Shown piece after piece: positions 1 through 7,237 of a stretch of 64,000 nucleotides of DNA (position 1 is its first letter; every line of letters starts with the position of its first letter). This DNA is from Armatimonadota bacterium (lineage in GTDB: Bacteria > Armatimonadota > Fimbriimonadia > Fimbriimonadales > Fimbriimonadaceae), in assembly GCA_025360125.1 (NCBI GenBank), contig JANYCU010000006.1:20087-84086 (forward strand), read 5' to 3'. Below the pieces are notes generated by a model. The model worked only from the letters and a program-made list of their open reading frames with translations, searched no databases and had not been told where the DNA came from. The translations under genes and the position numbers were made by a program.

Positions 1-355
1 GCATCAGTAGGTTGACAACCACGCAGGCCGCATCGAGGCTAAGAGCTTGCTCGACCGCATCGTCGATAAGTCGGCTGAAGAGCTTTCTTGGAAGAACCTT
101 CCCGTAAACGTTTGCTATATCAGTTCGCAATACCAACGCTGGTTTTGGTCCGGTTATGGCTTGAAGCAGAGGTGCAGTGCCAGGCGGAAGTTGGATGGCG
201 TCCGGCGCGGCGGAAGCGACGACACGAATGGCTGATGCGATGTCTTCGATTCCGTTGAGGAAGCTCCGCTCGTTAAAGAATCCGTGATCGATAGCGACGT
301 CAAAGCAACGGCCTTTGGAGCTGAGGAGACGATTGAGACGGGCCGTTACACTCAT
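1..355 (-). CDS. DhnA/FbaB-type class I aldolase family protein, 5' part only (runs off the left edge)
   Basis: Reading the minus strand from an ATG at 353-355 gives 118 codons without a stop before the edge. The product begins MSVTARLNRLLSSKGRCFDV and then has AIDHGFFNE, which resembles the A-x-DHG signature near the N-terminus of DhnA-type aldolases. Further on come PDAIQLPPG and ALVLRTDIANVYG, consistent with alternating strands and helices of a TIM barrel. Members of this family make or break C-C bonds through a lysine Schiff base; that lysine would lie beyond the edge. The substrate (fructose 1,6-bisphosphate or another sugar phosphate) cannot be told from this fragment. The start is the first ATG after the upstream repeats; no strong ribosome binding site is visible. 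Confidence 0.75.
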   Translation of the reverse strand, partial: MSVTARLNRLLSSKGRCFDVAIDHGFFNERSFLNGIEDIASAIRVVASAAPDAIQLPPGTAPLLQAITGPKPALVLRTDIANVYGKVLPRKLFSRLIDDAVEQALSLDAACVVVNLLM

Positions 356-564
356 GATTTAGATACGGCGAAGGTTACCTTGGACAGGGAAGGGCAAGCT
401 TCTCGAGGGCTTGCATCGCAAGGGCAAGCTTCGCTTGGGCAAAGGAAAAATGGAATGACAGCAGGGGTATTTGGTTGCAGAGTCAACATTAATGTTAGGT
501 TCAAATAGAAATTAGGTCAGCATCAAAAAGCGGGGGTGATGAAAAAAAGTACCCAAAGAAATTA

Positions 565-778
565 GGCTTCAGCTGACAGCTTTCAGGCTTCAGCAAGGAA
601 AGGAAAAGTGGTGTGATTGCACTTGAATTTGATTTGGATTCGGACATAGTCATTGGTGGGGACATTAAATTGGCGGCTTTGCAACGATTTGAGTCTGAGT
701 GATATTGAAAAACAATGTTCCTAAATTGGACAGGCTTCAGGCAACCAGGCTTCAGAAAGAGGAAGAAAAGTGGTGGAT
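565..778. repeat. Pair of degenerate direct repeats (GGCTTCAG units)
   Basis: Two copies, at about 565-617 and 733-778, both start GGCTTCAG, contain a second CAGGCTTCAG, and end in a purine run followed by GAAAAGTGGTG. They are about 168 bases apart. Indels are frequent, so these are old duplications. Function unknown. Confidence 0.5.
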
Positions 779-921
779 GAAAAAAAAGCGGGTTAATTCC
801 CCCGAGATTCTCGCGAAATGAACGGCCGTGAAAAAAAATGTTCCTAAAACCACCAAGCTGACTGAATTGATCCATAGATTGGTTTTGGGAGTTTTGCCAA
901 GGCATACCTATTTAGACGACA

Positions 922-947
922 AAAAAGTAGACAAAGTTCTACTTTTT
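922..947. terminator. A/T-rich hairpin with T-run, possible bidirectional terminator
   Basis: AAAAAGTAGA (922-931) pairs exactly with TCTACTTTTT (938-947) around a six-base loop. The A-run on one side and T-run on the other allow termination in either direction, but the stem is GC-poor. No gene directly upstream on the plus strand is recognised, so the role is uncertain. Confidence 0.3.
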
Positions 948-1012
948 ATCATAATTTTGGAAATTTTTGCCTCTGCTAGGTCAGGGGGATAGCAGGTGAT
1001 CATTAGCTTGTC

Positions 1013-1099
1013 CCTGCTTAAGCTCGCAGCTGCGCAGATGGTCGCTTAAACAGGCCACCCCTTTTAGGATTTTTACCCAGCCCACGCAGTGGCTCGCCG
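1013..1099 (+). repeat. Variable-stem hairpin repeat, copy A
   Basis: Left arm CCTGCTTAAG (1013-1022) pairs with right arm CTTAAACAGG (1045-1054), nine of ten pairs with one C/A mismatch. The 22-base loop is CTCGCAGCTGCGCAGATGGT followed by CG. GCCACC follows, and the element closes with CCCACGCAGTGGCTCGCCG (1081-1099), so GCCAC and GTGGC can form a second, enclosing stem. Related copies lie at 1339, 2264, 16921, 59948, 60137 and 60306. Confidence 0.7.
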
Positions 1100-1138
1100 T
1101 GACGGGGGAAAACGCAATGTAGGTAGGACATGGTTGTT

Positions 1139-1440
1139 GTGAGTCAAGTCAGAAGACTCAAGACCAGTCAGTTCATCAATGAACCTGGCCACTCTCACTC
1201 TCTGACCCTCTCAACCTACCACCGAAGGCCCTAGCTCTAGAATGATCAGATCTATGAGTTGAAGGTGTTATCAAATGCCACGACACGGATGAATTGGAGT
1301 TAAAATAAGCAAAGTGGTAGGCACTCTGTCAGGTTTCTCACGGTTAACTCTCAGCTTCGAAGAGGTCGCTAACCGTGCCACCCGGGTTAGGCTTTCATCA
1401 TGCAAAAGTACCCCACCCACACAGTGGCCCTCCGATGGCT
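1139..1440. repeat. Large duplicated unit, first copy (contains hairpin copy B)
   Basis: This stretch and 2062-2390 are diverged copies of one unit about 300-330 bases long. Shared landmarks in order are TGTGAGTCAAGTCAG, GTTCATCAATGA, CCTGGCCAC, TATCAAATGC, AATTGGAGTTA, AATAAGCAAAGTG and TCAGGTTTCTCACGGTTAAC. The unit ends in a hairpin repeat: CACGGTTA (1339-1346) pairs perfectly with TAACCGTG (1370-1377), followed by CCACCCGGGTTAGGCTTTCA (1378-1397) and the CCCACACAGTGG closing part. The two copies flank the small membrane-protein gene. Confidence 0.65.
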
Positions 1441-1695
1441 AGTAATATGACAAATATTGGTGTTGTCATTCTTGTTGCACTTGCCGTTGGAGAATATTTT
1501 ACTGTCACGAGAATCGCTGGCGTAGAGCGCAAGTATCGCGCATTGGTAATAGTTTTGGCGATTGTAAATGGAGGGTTATGGACTATGCTTGTCTTTATGT
1601 CGGCTATGGGACGGATTGCGTCTGTAGTTATAATCATTATGTCGCTGATATTAATGAACGTATTGCCTCGTCAGCCGGACAGCCATAGTGACTAG
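1435..1695 (+). CDS. Small hypothetical membrane protein
   Basis: An 86-residue product from ATG 1435, which lies just after the hairpin repeat. The same frame is open further upstream to 1375, but that part reads through the repeat, so I do not use it. ATG 1447 is an alternative start. Three hydrophobic segments are visible: around residues 7-23, 31-55 and 60-76, with RKY and a short hydrophilic C-terminal tail between and after them. No family is recognised. It lies between the two copies of the large duplicated unit, which suggests an accessory gene carried with them. No clear ribosome binding site is seen, so it could also be a chance frame. Confidence 0.45.
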   Translation: MASNMTNIGVVILVALAVGEYFTVTRIAGVERKYRALVIVLAIVNGGLWTMLVFMSAMGRIASVVIIIMSLILMNVLPRQPDSHSD

Positions 1696-1748
1696 GAGTG
1701 TTGAGTGTAGGCGACAAGCCACGGACGTGAGCTGTGCAAGCATGGCAA

Positions 1749-2025
1749 GCCACCGTGTGGGCGGGGCTATTTTGTGGCACTTGCTCCGACCACTGCGTCG
1801 AATGGAGTGACACGAGGTACGAGTGGAGACAGAGTGACGCTGGGAGAAGCCAGTGAAAAATCTGGCTAGAATTGAAGTTGAGGCATAGACTGAGTGACAA
1901 AGACTTGTCCGAGAGTCCGAAGGAAAAATAATTCGACGACAAGTCACTGTGTGAGCTGGGTAGTTTTGGAAGAGCCAGCCGGGTGGCACTGGCAGCGACG
2001 TCTGCGCAGCTGGGAGTTACCTGTG
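1749..2025 (-). repeat. Degenerate reverse-orientation copies of the hairpin repeat
   Basis: Read on the minus strand, two pieces match the hairpin family. One (1749-1774) is close to CAAAAGTACCCCGCCCACGC plus AGTGGC. The other (about 1949-2025) holds GTGTGAGCTGGGTAGTTTTG, GCCGGGTGGCAC, GCGAC and CTGCGCAGCTGGGAG in the order expected for an inverted element. The stem arms no longer pair well. So this stretch, which has no convincing gene, is mostly decayed repeat. Confidence 0.5.
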
Positions 2026-2061
2026 TTCAAGTTCCAATGGTATAAAGGTAAAACCAGGCAC

Positions 2062-2416
2062 TTGTGAGTCAAGTCAGGAAACTCAAAACCCGCAAGTTCA
2101 TCAATGAGCCTGGCCACACTCAATATCTGACCTTCTCCACTTACCACCGCAAGCCCTATCTCAAGAACAACCAAATCTGCTAGTTGACGGTGATATCAAA
2201 TGCTTCTACATCGCCGAATTGGAGTTAGAATAAGCAAAGTGAACAGCGCTCTCTCAGGTTTCTCACGGTTAACTCTCAGCCCCCGAAACGGGGCGTCGCT
2301 TAGACGACGTTCGCAGTGGTCGCTAACCGTGCCACCCGGGTAAGGCTTTCATCAAGCAAAAGTACCCCACCCACGCAGTGGCTCGCCGACCACGTCAGTG
2401 GTTCGCCAGGATCTCC
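2062..2416 (+). repeat. Large duplicated unit, second copy, with hairpin copy C
   Basis: Second diverged copy of the unit at 1139-1440. Its hairpin has the same perfect 8-bp stem, CACGGTTA (2264-2271) with TAACCGTG (2324-2331). The loop is enlarged by an insertion (about 2280-2310) that itself folds: CCCCG-AAA-CGGGG and then CGTCG-CTTAGA-CGACG. After it come the CCACCCGGGTAAGGCTTTCA module, the CCACGCAGTGGCTCGCCG closing part and a further partial reiteration, CCACGTCAGTGGTTCGCC (2390-2407). Confidence 0.65.
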
Positions 2417-2480
2417 CCCTGCTGGTCCATGGTACATAATGGAGAGAATTCTGACGCGCCTTTTGTGGGACTAAAGAGCT

Positions 2481-2924
2481 ATGGCTAATCCGATAGAAAA
2501 TTCAGATGCACAGGATATGTTGCTTGAATTCTTCGGTCCATGGTGTGGCCAGTTTGATACAGTCCAATCTTTTCAACATCCGGCCTACACCTGTGTTCGT
2601 TTGATTCATGGTAATCGCGACGTCATCATCTCTGCTGAAAGGGTTGACAATCGGCTATATGTTGGCTCCTGCCTCAGAGCCAATGATGAAGATGATGCTT
2701 CCTGGCAGGTGAACGCCGGTTACTATGGTCGAAAATTATTTACCCTTGAGCAATATATTCTTGAACATTGCACTGTCGAGCTTGATAGGGAAAAAATATT
2801 CAAGCAACTAAATAGAGGAATTCGCCCTGACCGTAAGGATCACGTCAAACAGTACTTAGATGCAAATCGGCAGCAAATAGGTGATTTCGTTGAATATGTG
2901 CTTAACCTGCCAACCAATGCCTAG
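2481..2924 (+). CDS. Hypothetical protein, 147 aa
   Basis: A complete frame from ATG 2481, beginning MANPIENSDAQDMLLEFFGP. No family is recognised. The protein is soluble-looking and acidic, without signal peptide or membrane segment. It has a Trp-Cys pair near residue 22 and a C-terminal half rich in charged helix-forming residues (LDREKIFKQLNRGIRPDRKD). It stands alone between the repeat cluster and a long hairpin. That layout is typical of accessory cargo genes. The start follows GGGACTAAAGAGCT, only a weak ribosome binding site. Confidence 0.6.
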   Translation: MANPIENSDAQDMLLEFFGPWCGQFDTVQSFQHPAYTCVRLIHGNRDVIISAERVDNRLYVGSCLRANDEDDASWQVNAGYYGRKLFTLEQYILEHCTVELDREKIFKQLNRGIRPDRKDHVKQYLDANRQQIGDFVEYVLNLPTNA

Positions 2925-2977
2925 CGAGGCAAAGCTAGACTGCGAGCCATTCTTATGGTGGCAACGGAAATCACCTG

Positions 2978-3020
2978 GCTAAGACGCTGGGCAAATTACG
3001 AATTTGCCCAGCGTCTTAGC
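2978..3020. terminator. Perfect 20-bp hairpin after the 147-aa gene
   Basis: Bases 2978-2997 are exactly complementary to 3001-3020, leaving a three-base loop (ACG). The arm starts GCTAAGACGCTGGGC. A short TTTAAG follows, so it may act as a terminator, but a stem this long and perfect is unusual for one. The rest of the gap up to 3297 shows no gene, tRNA or other repeat that I can recognise. Confidence 0.55.
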
Positions 3021-3297
3021 TTTAAGCCGTATTGGTTTAGGCTATATTTTGGTGCTTGGAAATTTTCCCCAGTACCAACGATTGGACAAAGTGATAGACC
3101 AACAGCTTATTCAGGATAAAGAAATCCAATCACTTCTTAAGAAATGAAGTAGTATCCAGAATCAGGTGCCATATAGCCTTACCTGTGAGTGGCTTTCACA
3201 AGGGATTCTGAACCTGACTAGGAATCAAGGAATTGTTCATCTTCCATTCATAATGGATGGTTTTTGCGACACGTAGGACGGGTTCAGGAATGCCCTC

Positions 3298-3885
3298 GTG
3301 GGCAAGAAAAGAACTATGAACCTCATCGCAACATCTGCATTATTCGTCACTTTAGCTGGCTCTGCTGTTACAATGCCTGCTCAGCAAGCATCGATGTCGG
3401 GCAACCCGATGGTGGGTGGAATGGCCATGTATTCGAACAAGAATATTGTTCAAAACGCGGTCAATTCCAAAGACCATACAACGCTCGTCGCCGCCGTGAA
3501 GGCTGCGGGCTTGGTTGATGCCCTTCAAGGAAAGGGACCATTGACCGTTTTCGCCCCGGTCAACTCTGCTTTCGACACGCTCCCGGCTGGAACTGTCGAT
3601 ACATTGTTAATGCCCGAAAACAAAGCCATGCTAACCAGCGTGCTGACCTACCATGTTGTCGCCGGAAATTGGACCTATGCTTCGATTAGTCACGCGATCA
3701 CAAAAGGTCACGGAATGGCGACATTGACTACCCTCAATGGTCACAAGCTCCACGCTATGTGGAACGGCCCCAAGAACATCGTATTGAAGGACGAGAAAGG
3801 TGGAATTGCCAGCATCTCGACTTACGATGTGATGCAAAGCAACGGCGTGATCCACGTGATTAACCGAGTTTTGATGTCGAACTAA
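3298..3885 (+). CDS. Secreted fasciclin-domain protein
   Basis: 195 residues. The GTG start at 3298 is chosen because AGGA lies eight bases upstream and because it gives a signal peptide with a basic start (MGKKRTMNLIATSALFVTLAG); ATG 3316 is an alternative. After the signal comes one fasciclin (FAS1) domain, roughly residues 48-193. Its two conserved boxes are visible: GPLTVFAPVNSAFDTLP (H1) near the start and SNGVIHVINRVLM (H2) at the end, with the YHVV motif between. FAS1 domains mediate adhesion or surface interactions; the ligand here is unknown. It is a single gene closed by a good terminator. Confidence 0.9.
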   Translation: MGKKRTMNLIATSALFVTLAGSAVTMPAQQASMSGNPMVGGMAMYSNKNIVQNAVNSKDHTTLVAAVKAAGLVDALQGKGPLTVFAPVNSAFDTLPAGTVDTLLMPENKAMLTSVLTYHVVAGNWTYASISHAITKGHGMATLTTLNGHKLHAMWNGPKNIVLKDEKGGIASISTYDVMQSNGVIHVINRVLMSN

Positions 3886-3898
3886 ATCGCAAGTGAAG

Positions 3899-3932
3899 GC
3901 GCTGCTTGTCTGGTGACGAGCGGCGCTTTTTT
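3899..3932 (+). terminator. Rho-independent terminator of the fasciclin gene
   Basis: GCGCTGCTTGTC pairs imperfectly with GACGAGCGGCGC around TGGT, followed by TTTTTT. Confidence 0.8.
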
Positions 3933-3959
3933 GACCTGTTCACTCAACTTGAATCGTGA

Positions 3960-3965
3960 TATGAT
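3960..3965 (+). promoter_or_regulatory. -10 element TATGAT, leaderless-type promoter
   Basis: TATGAT ends exactly six bases before the ATG at 3972, which would put transcription start on the A of the start codon. TTGACC at 3931-3936 is too far away (23 bases) for a normal -35. Confidence 0.4.
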
Positions 3966-3971
3966 TCTGAG

Positions 3972-4556
3972 ATGCTTCGTGCCCACTCCATCGTCCTCTC
4001 CTTTTCCGTCGCACTACTACTAGTTGGGTGTGGATCCAAGAATGGATCGGATGTCACCATCACGGGTGACAATGGAGAAAAAGTAACCGTGAACACCAAA
4101 GGTGATTCCGGCACTGCGACCATTACCGACAAAAACGGGGAGCAAATGACCGTTGATTCGAAAAATGGCGAAGTCAAAATGTCGGGAACGGACAAGAACG
4201 GCGAAATTAAGTCGGCTACGATGGGCGGGAACACGGGAATTTCGGAAGCTGAACTCGGAGTTCCTTTTTATCCCGGTTCAACCGAAAAGACTGCCGAACA
4301 AATGAAGGTCGAGACCGGAACCGAAAAAGACTATTTGTCGTGTCGGACAACTTCCGATGAGCCAGCCAAGGTTTTAGACTTTTACAAAGACAAGGTGAAG
4401 GGCCTCACGGGCTCGGTCACCTCGATGAGCGGCATGACTATGGCCGTCGCTTCATCGAATCTTGAATCTGGGGCGAAGTTCACGCTAACGGCTGAAAGAA
4501 AAGATGGTGCGAAGGAAACTGAAATCAAAGTTGCCGTCGTCATCAAAAAGAAATAG
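3972..4556 (+). CDS. Lipoprotein with repeat region, hypothetical
   Basis: 194 residues. The N-terminus is a lipoprotein signal ending in LLLVGC, so Cys20 is the likely lipidated residue. Residues about 25-80 are a hydrophilic, repetitive stretch built on variants of DKNGE (TGDNGEKVTV, TDKNGEQMTV, DSKNGEVKMS, TDKNGEIKSA). The C-terminal part (about 88-194) starts VPFYPGS and contains FYKDKVKGL, resembling small globular domains of unknown function in other envelope lipoproteins. No enzyme motif is seen. It is monocistronic, with no SD sequence but a -10 element placed for a leaderless transcript. Confidence 0.85.
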   Translation: MLRAHSIVLSFSVALLLVGCGSKNGSDVTITGDNGEKVTVNTKGDSGTATITDKNGEQMTVDSKNGEVKMSGTDKNGEIKSATMGGNTGISEAELGVPFYPGSTEKTAEQMKVETGTEKDYLSCRTTSDEPAKVLDFYKDKVKGLTGSVTSMSGMTMAVASSNLESGAKFTLTAERKDGAKETEIKVAVVIKKK

Positions 4557-4725
4557 GACTGCTTTTAGCCCAATTGAAATTCTGTTAAGGATTTCTCACT
4601 GACCGATTTGTTAACTGTGGCTTAAAGCCGGCTTAACAAGCGAGTGCAAGACTCTATCTGATCGAGCGAGGGTGCTAGTTATTTGACTAGATCGACTTGT
4701 TTGGATTTTCTTGGAGCTTGGAAAA

Positions 4726-5814
4726 ATGAAAAAATTTGGAATCTTGGCACTATTTGGTGTCTTAGCGGCTGGGGCAAATGCCCAGTTTGCGAACGGAACG
4801 ATTGCGGTGGTTAGTTTTGATGGAGGCGCAACCGCGCCAGTCAACACGGGAATGCGAGTTGTCCTGAAAGACTTCTCGACGACTGGCACTTTGTTGAATT
4901 CGATATCAACCGACACATTCATCAGCGGAACGGCGACTTCAGAGGGAGCCCTTAACTACGCGGACGACGGATCCCATACGCTTTGGATTGGTGGATATCA
5001 GACTCCTTCGACGTCGGGAGCAATTGGTAGTTCGACGGTGAGCCGACGGGTACAAGGCTACGATGTAACTGGCTCGATCATGGGCACGGCAACTGACTTC
5101 GTTAACACCACGCTTTACACGGCAAACAACATTCGATCAGCCGTAGTAGTTAACGGGAATTTGGTCACGGCGGGAAATTCGACTACGACAGGTGGCACGC
5201 GCCTTGGAACCGGATTCGTCGCGGGAACGGCACCCGCCACAACCAATTACAGCGGTGCAGTCACCAACACACGAGAGGCTCAAGTTTGGGGCTCAAACAT
5301 GTATTGGTCAACTGCGAGTGGAACGACCTCGATTTTCACGAGCCCACTGGCAGCATCTGCTCCGACTGACATCGTTGGAGTTCACCCAACGGGAACTTGG
5401 AGCCCATACGACTTCACGTTTACCAATGACGGAACCAATGACGTGATGTACGTTGCCGACGACGGTGCGACTTCGGTCAATGGCGGACTGCTGAAGTTTG
5501 TCAAGAACGGCGGAACGTTTGATTTCGCTTATCGGATTACTGTTGCGGGAACTGTTGGACTTTCGGGAACTGCGGCTGGTACTCGTGGTCTTGGCGTCGT
5601 TAACGGAAAGATCTATGCCACGACCGATACCGGAAAGAACATTCTGGAAATCACCGATGGCGGATCAGCCGCCTTGTCGACCGTCTCCGTGATTGCAACC
5701 GCAGGAGCGAACGAGAATTTCCGAGGTCTTGAAGTGGTACCAGAACCAGCTTCCTTTGCTGTTCTCGGACTCGGAATTGCCGGACTCGTTGCTCGAAAGC
5801 GAAGACTAAAGTAA
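4726..5814 (+). CDS. PEP-CTERM sorting-domain protein
   Basis: 362 residues from ATG 4726, which has GGAG ten bases upstream; the frame extends to TTG 4711 but that codon lies on the ribosome binding site. The signal peptide is MKKFGILALFGVLAAGANA. The body is rich in Gly, Thr, Ser and Ala, with strand-like repeats typical of a beta-propeller or adhesin-like exported protein. The C-terminus carries VPEPASFAVLGLGIAGLVAR followed by KRRLK: a PEP motif, a membrane helix and a basic tail. That is the PEP-CTERM signal recognised by exosortase and cleaved at the envelope. No exosortase gene lies in the window. Confidence 0.9.
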   Translation: MKKFGILALFGVLAAGANAQFANGTIAVVSFDGGATAPVNTGMRVVLKDFSTTGTLLNSISTDTFISGTATSEGALNYADDGSHTLWIGGYQTPSTSGAIGSSTVSRRVQGYDVTGSIMGTATDFVNTTLYTANNIRSAVVVNGNLVTAGNSTTTGGTRLGTGFVAGTAPATTNYSGAVTNTREAQVWGSNMYWSTASGTTSIFTSPLAASAPTDIVGVHPTGTWSPYDFTFTNDGTNDVMYVADDGATSVNGGLLKFVKNGGTFDFAYRITVAGTVGLSGTAAGTRGLGVVNGKIYATTDTGKNILEITDGGSAALSTVSVIATAGANENFRGLEVVPEPASFAVLGLGIAGLVARKRRLK

Positions 5815-5842
5815 AACTAGCCCACCACTATTGGGTAACCCG

Positions 5843-5880
5843 AGGTCCAGGGAACGGCAATTCCGTTTCCTGGACCTTTT
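5843..5880 (+). terminator. Rho-independent terminator of the PEP-CTERM gene
   Basis: AGGTCCAGGGAACGG (5843-5857) pairs with CCGTTTCCTGGACCT (5863-5877) around CAATT, one mismatch, followed by TTT. Confidence 0.85.
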
Positions 5881-5885
5881 CCATG

Positions 5886-5891
5886 TAAAAT
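5886..5891 (+). promoter_or_regulatory. -10 element TAAAAT, leaderless-type promoter
   Basis: TAAAAT is followed by exactly six bases and then the ATG at 5898; no SD sequence fits in between. No clear -35 is seen. Confidence 0.4.
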
Positions 5892-5897
5892 AGACTC

Positions 5898-6458
5898 ATG
5901 AGTGCCGCAATCGATCGTTTTAGAGAAGTCCTCAAGAAGTACGTCGGCACCCAAGAATTGGTCGAAGTCTACGAGGACAGCGAAGATACCGACAAGTTTG
6001 AAGTCGGATTTGTCCTATCCGTAAGCGAAGACTATTATTCGCTCGCGCTCATTGACAGCAAGGGCAGGGGCAACGGCTCGTTTGTCGGCCAGATCGAGGC
6101 GATTGTACGCCTTGCGGTTGGTACGCAATACTTGGCAGGGATTCGACTTTTGCACGAGCGAAAGCGGCAGCCCGAACGAAAAACCAGCTCAGCCGACGTT
6201 GGACCTTTTGACCACATGCTTGACTTGGTCAAGTACGCCTGTGAAAATCGGTTGATGGTTTCGGTTACTGCCGACGTCGAATTCTTTGGATTTATCAAGA
6301 ACTACACGCGGGATCATATTGAGCTTCTTGAAGTCAATAAGTCAGGAATCGAAGACGGAATTCATTTTATAGACCTCAATGAAGTCAGCCGAATCGACTT
6401 TGGCGGCCCCAGCGAAGAAGCTCGCATGTTCTTGCATCAAGTCCGAATGGGACTGTGA
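5898..6458 (+). CDS. Hypothetical protein with two Sm-like halves
   Basis: 186 residues, cytoplasmic, acidic. Two regions have the same pattern of short strands: about 33-88 (FEVGFVLSVSEDYYSLALID to YLAGIRLL) and about 118-180 (MVSVTADVEFFGFIKNYTRD to SRIDFGG). Each reads as strand, turn, HIEL/YSLAL strand, then a loop and a strand ending in hydrophobic-Asp. This resembles an Sm/LSm-like barrel duplicated in tandem, but that is my inference from strand pattern only; no family is firmly recognised. It is a single gene with a -10 element suited to leaderless transcription. Confidence 0.75.
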   Translation: MSAAIDRFREVLKKYVGTQELVEVYEDSEDTDKFEVGFVLSVSEDYYSLALIDSKGRGNGSFVGQIEAIVRLAVGTQYLAGIRLLHERKRQPERKTSSADVGPFDHMLDLVKYACENRLMVSVTADVEFFGFIKNYTRDHIELLEVNKSGIEDGIHFIDLNEVSRIDFGGPSEEARMFLHQVRMGL

Positions 6459-6718
6459 TCCTCTTCATTACGAACTCGTAAGATCGCCTGTCGGCGGGGT
6501 CGCTCATGGCGCCATTTAGGTTCAAAAATTTGATCAGAGCGACCTCGGAAAAGGCATGGTTCGATTCTTGCCCAGCCCTCCGGAGCATTGGCGCGACTTC
6601 GGGAACTTCGTTCCTCCGCTTCAAAGCTCCTGCGAGCTGGGCTTACATACTTCCGACCCTTCGGGCCCCCTGAAATTTGGAACTACACCAGTTCATACCC
6701 ATTTCGAACGAGAGCACA
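6459..6718. other. Intergenic stretch with repeat fragment
   Basis: No gene is called. It contains CGGGAACTTCGTTCCTCCG (6598-6616), the same hairpin word (GGAAC-TTC-GTTCC) that recurs in the terminal repeats around 63670 and 63810. A longer imperfect inverted pair, GCCCAG to CTGGGC, frames about 6570-6645. Confidence 0.5.
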
Positions 6719-6749
6719 AAAAAAGGGAGACGAATTCGTCTCCCTTTTT
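6719..6749 (-). terminator. Terminator of the IscA/ErpA-type gene
   Basis: GGGAGACGAATTCGTCTCCC (6725-6744) is a perfect palindrome with six As before it and five Ts after it. It ends the leftward gene and could also act on the plus strand. Confidence 0.85.
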
Positions 6750-6765
6750 CAATTTGAGTTTGCCT

Positions 6766-7152
6766 TTACTTGCTTCCGCAACCGCCGCCGGAGCTGCAAC
6801 TGCCACATCCGCCACCAGCACTATCTTCAGTTTTGAAGGATGAGCCGCATCCGCAGGATGAAGTAGCGTTTGGATTCTCGATTTTGAATCCGCCACCAAG
6901 AACGTCGTCGACGTAATCGACGGAGCTTCCTTCCATGTATCCGAGGCTAAGGGTGTCAACGTAGAGCTTGACGCCGTCGGTCTCGAACACCTTGTCGTCG
7001 GCTTCTGGCTCGTTCTCGTCCAATGCCATTCCGTACGAAAGGCCGGAACATCCGCCACCAGCCACCCAAACGCGCAGAGCCGCGCTGGCTTTGTTCTGGC
7101 TAGTCATGAGGTCTTTCAACTCGGTTGCGGCGCGATCGGTAAGCGTAATCAT
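6766..7152 (-). CDS. erpA: IscA/ErpA/HesB-family iron-sulfur cluster carrier or insertion protein
   Basis: 128 residues. The A-type carrier domain covers about 1-105: ITLTDRAATELKDLM at the start, Cys35 in GGGCSG, and Cys100/Cys102 in the CGCG motif, the three Cys that bind the cluster in this family. After residue 105 there is an unusual tail rich in Gly, Cys and Ser (GGGCGSCSSGGGCG), adding four further Cys; most relatives stop soon after CGCG. It would deliver Fe-S clusters to apoproteins in the cytoplasm. ErpA versus IscA cannot be separated safely from sequence alone, so the symbol is tentative. It is a single leftward gene with its own terminator. Confidence 0.9.
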   Translation of the reverse strand: MITLTDRAATELKDLMTSQNKASAALRVWVAGGGCSGLSYGMALDENEPEADDKVFETDGVKLYVDTLSLGYMEGSSVDYVDDVLGGGFKIENPNATSSCGCGSSFKTEDSAGGGCGSCSSGGGCGSK

Positions 7153-7209
7153 TTCTTTCTACTTTATTCTACGTCGGGTCAATCAATAATTAGACCAGAT
7201 TTAGTTTGT

Positions 7210-7230
7210 CCCGTCATTTTACTTGACGGG
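7210..7230. repeat. Short inverted repeat between two leftward genes
   Basis: CCCGTCA (7210-7216) pairs with TGACGGG (7224-7230). There is no T-run after it on the minus strand, so it is a weak terminator candidate for the barrel gene at best. Confidence 0.35.
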
Positions 7231-7237
7231 TCAAAAT

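Larger units (their letters stand above)
356..1012. other. Gene-poor stretch with short repeats
   Basis: No convincing gene is seen here. It carries a cluster of GGGCAAGCTT-like words (around 390-440), a pair of degenerate direct repeats and an A/T-rich hairpin (both listed separately). Long poly-A tracts preceding GT or GC words recur (541-550, 780-790, 829-840). An open frame on the minus strand covering 501-905 encodes a low-complexity Phe/Pro/Ser-rich peptide that follows the repeats, so I do not call it. Confidence 0.5.

Noticed and set aside
501..905. Minus-strand open frame of 134 codons
   Set aside because: It lies in repeats, encodes a low-complexity Phe/Ser/Pro peptide and has no ribosome binding site.
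1375..1395. GTTAGGC and GTTAGAC words in the hairpin repeats, like integron attC core sites
   Set aside because: The matching RYYYAAC partner is absent in most copies, the attC L-box arrangement is missing and no integrase of the integron type is in the window.
1637..1989. Two overlapping minus-strand frames of 101 and 112 codons
   Set aside because: They lie on decayed hairpin repeats and have no family features or ribosome binding sites.
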